From the NCBI GenBank assembly GCA_902806595.1, contig CADCXC010000003.1, positions 1,302,001 to 1,366,000 on the forward strand: DNA of 64,000 bases, in the 5' to 3' direction. Shown here one piece after another: positions 56,689-64,000 of the stretch (position 1 is the first letter of the stretch; each line of letters starts with the position of its first letter). The stretch comes from Pyrenopolyporus hunteri (Eukaryota > Ascomycota > Sordariomycetes > Xylariales > Hypoxylaceae). Under the pieces are notes generated by a model. It was not told the DNA's origin. It did no database searches and was given only the letters and a program-made list of their open reading frames with translations. A program made the translations under genes and the position numbers.

Positions 56689-57813
56689 ATGCGCACGCAA
56701 CCGGTCCTCTTCGCCCTGGTTGCCCTTCTCGCCTCCAACGTCATCGCTCAAGACCGCAACACTCCCACCGACGATGCGACAGACGACGTGACACCAACTC
56801 AGACCCCAACCCAAACTCCAACTCCAACTCCAACCCCGACTCCCACGCGGACACCGACGCCTACCGAGACGCCCACTAATACTCCCGAGTCGGATACATC
56901 TAGTGAGGAATCCTCCGAGAGTAGCAGCCAGCCAACCCAAACGTCTCCCGAAGAGAGTAGTACAACGGACCCTCCATCCACCGATACTCCTCCGCCTCTC
57001 ACTACACCTAGCTCGAGCACCTCAAGAACCTCGACTTCGTCCAATAACGACGACGACGACCTTCCCCCTATCCCTGGCCAACATACGTTTCCTCCCCCCG
57101 GTGTCCCTCCCACAAAAAATGCTCCGTTCATGCAACCTTCGAGTGTACCCGAAGGCACCGTGTTCATCGCTGTCGGGGCCATCCTCGGCGCGTTCGGGGC
57201 CGCGGTCTTGATATGGCGCGCCGTCGTTGCCTGTCTCCTGCACCGTTCGGTTAAGAAAGCAGCATTGGCTCAGCAGCTCGCTAACGACAAGGCTACGTTC
57301 CCGCCGCCTCCGCCTCCGTTTTACAAATACAGCGACCACGCGTCCTCGGCCTCGCTCGGAACCGGTGCCGCCAGTCGCGGCGTGCGAAGAACGACGAGAG
57401 GGCCCATCCCCTCATCAACCCCGAGCCAGTCTAACCTCTTCTTTTCTCCTACTGCCCCTACTGCGTCCGGTAGCGGTGGCAATCGCGAATCCCGCTTCTT
57501 ACCGTCCGGCTTTTACGCCGCCGGGGCGGGCTCTCCGCAAAGCCACACCCATTCTATTAGTTTGACAAACTTGCGGCCGGAATCGCACGGTCACGCGCGT
57601 CCTTTGGGGCACACGCCTCCCGAGTCTCCGAGCCTGGCGCCTCGCACGGATATAGGACGACGGAACACGAGTGCAAGTTCGTTGAACCTAAACCGACCAC
57701 CGAGCGGACGGGCACCGAGCGCCTTTTTAGAGGACTTGCTGGACGACCCGCAAAATCAGTTCCCACCGCCTAGCCATCACCGCACGTGGAGTCCTACCCA
57801 ACCTCGGCATTAG
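56689..57813 (+). CDS. CSI2: Csi2-like single-pass membrane protein (chitin synthesis regulation)
   Basis: One exon, 374 residues. The open frame extends upstream without an ATG; the first ATG (56689) is followed directly by a signal peptide (MRTQPVLFALVALLASNVIAQ). Then a Thr/Pro/Ser-rich, probably O-glycosylated stretch (about 22-120), a short acidic segment, and the PSSVPEGTVFIAVGAILGAFGAAVLIWRAVVACLLHRSVKKAA block (about 150-190), where the transmembrane helix lies at about 157-184; this block is the family signature of fungal Csi2 homologues. The cytosolic tail of about 190 residues is Ser/Pro/Gly-rich. Yeast Csi2 is linked to chitin synthase 3 and bud-neck growth. The PT repeat is also visible in DNA (56796-56850). 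Confidence 0.85.
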   Translation: MRTQPVLFALVALLASNVIAQDRNTPTDDATDDVTPTQTPTQTPTPTPTPTPTRTPTPTETPTNTPESDTSSEESSESSSQPTQTSPEESSTTDPPSTDTPPPLTTPSSSTSRTSTSSNNDDDDLPPIPGQHTFPPPGVPPTKNAPFMQPSSVPEGTVFIAVGAILGAFGAAVLIWRAVVACLLHRSVKKAALAQQLANDKATFPPPPPPFYKYSDHASSASLGTGAASRGVRRTTRGPIPSSTPSQSNLFFSPTAPTASGSGGNRESRFLPSGFYAAGAGSPQSHTHSISLTNLRPESHGHARPLGHTPPESPSLAPRTDIGRRNTSASSLNLNRPPSGRAPSAFLEDLLDDPQNQFPPPSHHRTWSPTQPRH

Positions 57814-60076
57814 GTATCGGGAAAGTGGTCTCCTTTTCTTCAGCGGAGTCCGGCAAGGGATGGCTATGGTGTTTTAGAGCATTTTAAATTCTTCCACGCA
57901 GACCGTCGTCGAAAGCATGATCCAATCGAGGACCTAGAACGGGTCGTACGGGCCAATCCTTGTAGAGTACATAGTGGGGGTGGAAGAAAAGGGTCGAGTC
58001 GTACGTCTAGCGGTGAGAGCTTGTTCGGCCAGGTCTTGCTCGTCGAGGTATTGCATCTTGTAAAACAATACAATACAATACAGCACATTACAATACGCAC
58101 GTGTGATGGGGGGTTAAAGTCTTGGAGTTATAGGTGTCAGGTCCGACTTAAGGGCTTTAGGGGAAAAGCAGCACAAGCACCCAATATTATTATTATTACT
58201 ATTACCATTACTACGTCACATATCGGTCACTGGAGAGCGAAAGAGAGTAGTGTAGTGTCTTCTTTTTGGTATCCAATAATTTCTCCGCCAGTTCGACGCG
58301 CCTCGTGGACCTATGTGGAGTGATGTCCCGTCTATCGTACCTAACTCAGGCAGATATCCATACGTGCGTGCAAACGTGCATCCGTATACAGGTATATGAA
58401 GTAGGTTATATAAGCACAAACGTAACAGCAACGCGACACATGTGCTACGACACTAGGACCCGTGGCAGAGGATACGGGTACCGGGTCGCAGGGAACAGGT
58501 ATTAGATAGCGGACATATAGCAGATAGCAGATATGTAACAGGTAGCAGGTAGCAGGTGGCGGGTTTGCGCAGGATAGAAATGGGTACTTGCATTGCTTGT
58601 GCATATGTACGCGCACATGATGTAGGTACGCTTATATTAAGTGTCTGTATAGGTAGAGTATATTTATGTATATGGGAAACCTGTTTTGACTGCAGGTGGG
58701 ATGATATAGATAGGCGAGTGATAGATTATAGAAGAGCTGTTGATTAATATGAGTTGATATCAAGGTACTGGCCAGGAACTTACGTGCATGTGTTGCATGT
58801 ATGTGAGTGGTGATATCCGGGAATAGTTGGGCTGGATCGGATCTTGTTTGCTTTGTGCTACAGTACATGGTTCATGCCGCCTTCATACCTCATATATACC
58901 AGATAGGCACCGGTGTATTTATATATATTACAGACACATCCATGTTTGAGTATCACAGGTGTCTCGCCTCGTGTGTAAATGTACGACGAGGGTCCGTACA
59001 GTGAAGTATACATACCTCAGTATCAGGCTTAGTTATGGGGACCTACCATAGATATTAACATGGTTTAGTCTATCATTAATAGACATCTCTATCTACCTAC
59101 TTAAGTATCCAGGATATATCATTCTAATATAACTGTAAAAAACACCTAGCTCGCCTAGAATAAAGATATACAAGCCAAAGAGTCATAAGTTACACCACAG
59201 TCGCCACACTATACTGTACTTCCATCCGCATAGGGACAAGCACGGAATCCACGGACGGACGAACGGGGTAAGTCCCGCGAACGCCCTCAAAACGAGCGCC
59301 GAGCGGGCCGGGCAAACAATCTATATATAGGTAGGTAGGTACCTATACGCCTTACCCCCCTTGCGTTGATTTGCTTCCGGGTTCTACAACTAAATAGATA
59401 TTTACAGACATATATATACCCGTCAAACCACAAACTCGCGGGAATAAAAAAGAAAAGAAAAAAGAAAAAGGACGTACGCCGTTACACGAACACGGGATAT
59501 AACACGAATCAGCCGCACGAACCGAACCCTCCGACCTCTCGTCTCGTCCCGTGTCTTATCTCGCCTTATATTGTCCCGCCTCCCTGCGTGTCTCAGATAT
59601 CTAGGTACCTAAGAAACACTATGATATACCGGTACACGGGCGTACTACGCAACTTAACCCTAAGTGAACTTAACTTCCCCCTCACGTTTACGTGCACCTC
59701 CCTATAGGTAGGCAGTACAGAGTGAGATCTTCCTTCTCTTGATCACATATACCACCAACTACCTGCATATACCACAGCCTCATCAGTACGTAAATAAGAT
59801 AACACAGCTAAGTCTGAATCTAAACATTAACGCTTCATATTTCAGGTATGTATAGTATCGCTAGAGCACCTTACCCAACAGGTACCAAAACCACCTACCC
59901 AATACTTCTATCACAACCACATAGTCGTGTAGGTAGGGTAGGTATGTATATCACCAAGCGCACATCCGCGCCCCATCCCAAGTCATTCAAGCGCTATTCC
60001 TACTACAACCAGCAGGAGGTAGGTGATCCGAATACCCAACCTAGTCCTAAAAGCTGCACCTCACCGCCATCGCCAT
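57814..60076. other. Convergent 3' intergenic region, CSI2 / ABC transporter
   Basis: About 2.26 kb, AT-rich and full of simple repeats: TAGCAGA/TAGCAGG units at 58516-58562, a purine-rich A/G run near 59450-59470, and GGTAGGT runs at 59325-59345 and 59920-59945. I see no gene; 90-110-codon open frames are repeat translations. Confidence 0.5.
58516..58562. repeat. Tandem repeat, unit about TAGCAGR(T/A)
   Basis: About six imperfect copies in the CSI2 3' intergenic region. Confidence 0.7.
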
Positions 60077-63000
60077 CTATATATCCTCTTCCTTCTTCCC
60101 ACCCGATCCCTCAGCCTCAGCTTCATCCCCATTATCTCCCTCTCCCTCCCCATCACCGCCCAACCCCTGCATAGCCGCCCGAATATCCTCGACGCGGATG
60201 CCGCTCCTGTCGCACATGCTCCTGAATATGCCCCCGCGCCGCCACAGGGCGAGCGGGGAATCCAGCTCGGCGATGCGGCCGGCGTCCATGACGCAGATGC
60301 GGTCGTACCCGACGATGGTGCGCAGGCGGTGGGCGATGCACAGGAGCGTCTTGCCGCGGAAGCCCACGGCCATGGTCTTCTGGATCTTGTCGTCCGTCTC
60401 CATGTCGACCGACGACGTCGCCTCGTCGCACACGATGATCTGCGACCCCCGCACCAGCGCCCGCGCCAGCGCCATCAGCTGCCGCTGCCCCAGCGAGAAG
60501 TTCAGCCCGTCCTCCTCCACCACGCTGTCCAGGTGGATCCGCGCCGGGTCCTTGTCGTCGATGGCCGCGTCCGCGGGCACCAGGTCCGCCTTGCGCAGCG
60601 CCGCCCACAGGTCCATGTCCGAGTGCTCGTTGAACGGATCCAGGTTGCTGCGTACCGTCCCGCGGAAGAGCGTCGGGTCCTGCGGGATGATGGCGAGGCG
60701 CGAGCGGAGGTCGTGCAGGCCGAGCGTGGAGATGTCCAGGCCGTCAATGTAGATGTGGCCCCCTGAAATCTCTACCAGGCGGAATAGGGTTGACATGATG
60801 GAGCTCTTGCCTGCGCCGGTACGCCCTACGATGCCTATTCGCTCTCCGCCGCGGACGTGCATAGTCAGCCCCTTGAGTACTAGTGGCAGATTCGCACGGT
60901 ACCGCATCTCGACGTTGTCGAAGACGATCTCCCCCTTTTCGGGCCACGTGGGGCGGACCTCGATGGTGTGTTCGGGCGCCTCTTCCTCAAGCTGCGTCCC
61001 GTAGTACTGGAGGCGTTCCACAGCATTCATGCCGTTCTCCACCTCGGCCAGTTGTCGGACGGTGAACTGCAGCATCTGCACGATCGACAAGATATACGAA
61101 AGCACGAGACCGCCGATCGATGGTGGAACGCTGAATCGGGACGTTACGACGAGGATCCCTGTAGTGAAGACCAGCGCGTTGCCGATGGCGTCCAGACGTA
61201 TCGATAGCCAACGCTGATTGGAGAAGGTCAGGTAGTACGCCGAGTTCATCTCGTCGATGGCGTTCCGAATGTCGCCAATGAAACGATCTCTCAATCCGTA
61301 CGCGCGGATGGACGCCACGCCGCTGAGACCCTCGCCGAATTTAGCAAATACAACGGACCGGAGTACTGACTCGAAGCGCTTCACTTCTCGAGCAGAAGCT
61401 CGGTAATACGACGCCGCAAGAACGAATAGAATGGCGAGCGGAACTAGTGCGATAGCAAAGTAATGGAAAAAGGCGATAATCAGCGCGAACACGGAGATGA
61501 TCATAGCCAACGTGAGAAAGTACATCCTCATCGCGTCGGCCAGATTATTATCCATAACATCGACATCCCTCGAGAACCGATTTGTAATACGACCCAACGG
61601 CGTCGTATCGAAGAAGGACATCGGCGCTCTTAGGGTCCTCGTTACCGCCTGCCTGAGAAGAGCCTTACTAGCGTTTGTGCCGAATATGGTCAGTAGAATC
61701 GAAAAGGCGAACATCAACATAGCTTGGAGCGTGCCTAAGCCAGCGTACACTCCGATGTAAATGCCCGTACTGAGGCCGAAATGGTCTGACGTCCAGTAGG
61801 AAAGCCATAAGCTCGTCATGATATTCGCGCCCTGCGAGAGCAGAAGTACGGATACCGTCAGCGGAGCGTTGAGTATGCTTCCCGAAGCGCGGATATATGC
61901 GGTATAAACAGACCAAGGAACGCTCGACACAGCTCGCTCCTCCGCTTGCATGAGCCCTTGACCTCGCTTCTTTTTCTTCTTGCCCTTGTCGTCCTCAGCT
62001 GTCTTGTCTTCGACGGCGGCTGGCTTTTCCTGGTTCGTTTCTTCGAGGGCCGTTGTCTCCATCAGTTGCTTAAAACCGGAGTGATTCGCCATTAGGTTAT
62101 CAAACGTATCAACTGCTTGAATCTTACCACCGTCCATCCAGATGATCCTGTCACAGCGGTTGAGGACCCACAGCTGGTGCGTCGCAAGAATACGGCACTT
62201 GTCTTTCAGGAGACCTAAGATAGCATTGTCCATAATGTGCCTACCGACGTGAGCGTCAACTGCGCTGAGAGGGTCATCCATGAGCACAATGTCGGCATCG
62301 AAGTAGATGGCTCGGGCAATGTTGAGTCGTTGCTTCTGCCCGCCTGATATCGTGATTCCCCTCTCGCCTATCTCGGTGGCATCCCCGTTTGGAAGCATGT
62401 CTAGATCGGGTTGTAGAGCACAGCTACGTATATGTTAGTATCTGCCGTTCCTTGTTATAATTGGATGTCACTTACGCTCTTACGACTTCCTTGTACCAGT
62501 CACGATCCATCTCCTTTCCAAACAGGATGTTATCTCGGACAGTCGCATTTTGAATCCAGGCATACTGTGGGCAGAATGCCCGCGAGGCTCCTAGCACAAC
62601 CTCGCCCGCTGTCTTCCGCATGTCACCGGCAAGCGCAGCAAGCAAAGAACTCTTCCCACTCCCGACAGTCCCAATAACAGCAACCAGTTCGTTTCGACCG
62701 ATTTCGATGTTCAAATCCTGGAGTTTGAAAGGCTCGCGTTCCTCCACGAGAGTGCTTGCTGTATCCTCGGAGCTCTCTTCCGGGCCCGCGCCGCGGTTAG
62801 CTTTCTGGTTTTGCTTCGTATTCTTTTTAGGAGGCTGATTTTTATCCTTCTTTCCCCCATTGGGGCCCGTGGCCTTCTCAGGTTCTTGGCTCGGCGTCCG
62901 CTCCCAGGTAAAGCTAGCATTATGCATCTCAACGGCATTCGGCCCCTCGGGTTTCAAGATAACGTCTTCCTCCTGCTCTTCGGACAGCATGAATTCCTGG

Positions 63001-64000
63001 ACACGTTTAAGGGAGGACCAAGCATCAACCGTCTGACCAATCACCAGAGGGAGCAAGTTTAGAGGCATTCGTAGGCCGTTGAATAGCGCAAGGGAGGAGA
63101 AGACTTGCGCGGCCGGAAGGCCGTGGTCGGTGAGCGAGTAGGTTATGAACGAAAGCATAGAGGCGTAAATAGGAAGCGACATGCTAACAGCATTGATAGC
63201 ATTTCGGATTGTTAGGAGGACCTGAATTGCGTGAATCTCTCGGGTTCGAATATCCTTGAGACGTTCGAGGAAAGCCCCTTCCCAGCCGAAATACTTGACG
63301 AAGCGAACTGACTGTAGGATCTCTTGCGTCAGGCTCACGCGTTGATCCGTTATCTTGTTGATGGCTGCGCGGCGCCTAAATAGCGCTCGAATTGCCCTGG
63401 TTAATGCTGGGACGCCGATAACGAGCAGAGCGAAACCTGCTAGAGCGCTGTACGTCAAGTTAATCAGGAGGACAACAAGAGTTATTATGCAGGAAATCGG
63501 GGCCGTCCAGATCATATGGAATAAGGCGCTGGCTTGATCCACACGGTAAGTATCAACGCTCATCAAGTTGACTATTTTTCCATTACTCCAGCCGGTGCCG
63601 TCGCCTGCAACGCCTGCTTTATTCCCTTTTACCCCCTTTTCAGGTTTCCCTGACTTTCCCGCCTTCTTGTTTGCGTTCTCCTTTCCCTTTTCTCCCTGCT
63701 CGTCCCCCGCTGAGCCGTCGGGAAGCTCTTTACTACCGCCGGCCCTTGCTCGACCGGAGAGGACCATGGATTTTTCAAAGATAAGACTGATCAGAACAGC
63801 ACGCGCCTGCCCTCCGATCATCATGCCGCGATATATGAAATGATTGACACCTAAGCTTTGAAGGACCTGCATGGCGGTTACGCCGATGACTAGGCCAATT
63901 CCCGCACCAACTTTTGGCGGAGGCTGGCCGTTCTGAGATGCATCCCACGCTTCTTGAGCGAACTGGATCAAATAACGTAAGGTGAAAGGCGACATGACCT
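60077..64000 (-). CDS. ABCC-type ABC transporter, Yor1-like (N-terminus off the right edge)
   Basis: Two exons visible, 62476 to beyond 64000 and 60077-62423, with a 52-nt intron (GTAAGT..TACTAAC..GTAG); about 1290 residues in the window. Order: TMD1 (present from a helix before SPFTLRYLIQFAQ), NBD1 with Walker A GTVGSGKSSLLAAL, signature ISGGQKQRLNIARA and Walker B ending MDDPLSAVD (Asp in place of the catalytic Glu), TMD2 from about residue 640, NBD2 with Walker A GRTGAGKSSIMSTLF, signature FSLGQRQLMALARAL and VCDEATSSVD. The NBD1 degeneracy and split SLGQ signature are typical of ABCC pumps. Yeast Yor1 exports oligomycin and other organic anions and moves phospholipids; substrate here is unknown. 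Lys/Gln-rich linkers (near 62800 and 61970) flank NBD1. An internal ATG at 63995 is not the start. Confidence 0.93.

Noticed and set aside
60023..60766. 247-codon plus-strand frame
   Set aside because: Antisense of the ABC transporter NBD2, whose motifs are intact on the minus strand.
1..64000. CRISPR arrays, rRNA genes, transposons and viral genes
   Set aside because: No regularly spaced direct repeats, no rRNA, transposase or reverse-transcriptase motifs, and no long terminal repeats were seen by eye.

Overview
The window reads as nuclear DNA of a filamentous ascomycete, most likely a Sordariomycete. The genes are single, mostly 50-120 nt-intron genes with GT..AG borders, lying in both orientations with no operons. 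Their proteins are typical fungal housekeeping products (Kin28, Eis1, Sfk1, Big1, Rgd2, Csi2, Set1 and others). The intergenic DNA is full of TAGGTACCTA-type low-complexity runs. I place the organism no more precisely than class level.

I support 26 loci. From left to right: 1-2837 (-), the N-terminal two thirds of a SHPRH/Irc20-type SNF2 ATPase/E3; 3517-4309 (+), mitoribosomal mS41/Fyv4; 4565-5870 (-), the TFIIH kinase Kin28; 7018-8026 (+), Sfk1; 8913-11626 (-), Eis1; 12664-12798 (+), an F-box relic; 13008-14349 (+), a six-exon tyrosine phosphatase; 14448-15724 (-), a METTL2/Trm140-type tRNA methyltransferase; 16300-17079 (+), Coq10; 17919-20356 (-), a coiled-coil protein with a ubiquitin-like domain; 23253-24156 (+), an unrecognised Cys-rich ORF; 24136-25272 (-), EMC2; 26145-29549 (+), AP-3 delta; 30600-33360 (-), the F-BAR/DEP/RhoGAP protein Rgd2.

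The right half holds: 36008-37521 (+), a membrane dipeptidase; 38080-38642 (-), mitoribosomal uS13; 39159-40245 (+), an ER cyclophilin; 40491-41031 (+), Trm112; 41713-42754 (-), Big1; 43255-43999 (+), Rrp17; 44292-45036 (-), tropomyosin; 45843-47408 (+), a conserved unknown with securin-like features; 49294-53215 (+), Set1; 54055-54925 (-), Fcf1; 56689-57813 (+), Csi2; 60077 to the right edge (-), a Yor1-like ABCC transporter cut by the window end.

The genes do not form a pathway cluster. Loose themes are plasma-membrane and cell-wall organisation (Sfk1, Eis1, Csi2, Big1, Rgd2), ribosome and tRNA biogenesis (mS41, uS13m, Trm112, Trm140-like, Rrp17, Fcf1) and transcription/chromatin (Kin28, Set1, SHPRH). 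Exon borders were placed by hand from splice consensus, reading frame and family similarity. Every spliced model with both ends in the window keeps frame from ATG to stop, but none is backed by transcript data.

The points most worth following up are a cyclophilin whose last intron toggles between a soluble ER-retention-like tail (HVEL) and a membrane anchor; an AP-3 delta gene whose initiator ATG is itself split by an intron, plus a striking number of neighbours with tiny first coding exons; an Rgd2 RhoGAP domain without the arginine finger; paired uORFs before Set1; and a Cys-rich ORF with a duplicated C-x2-C motif. No CRISPR, tRNA, rRNA, transposon or virus was found.
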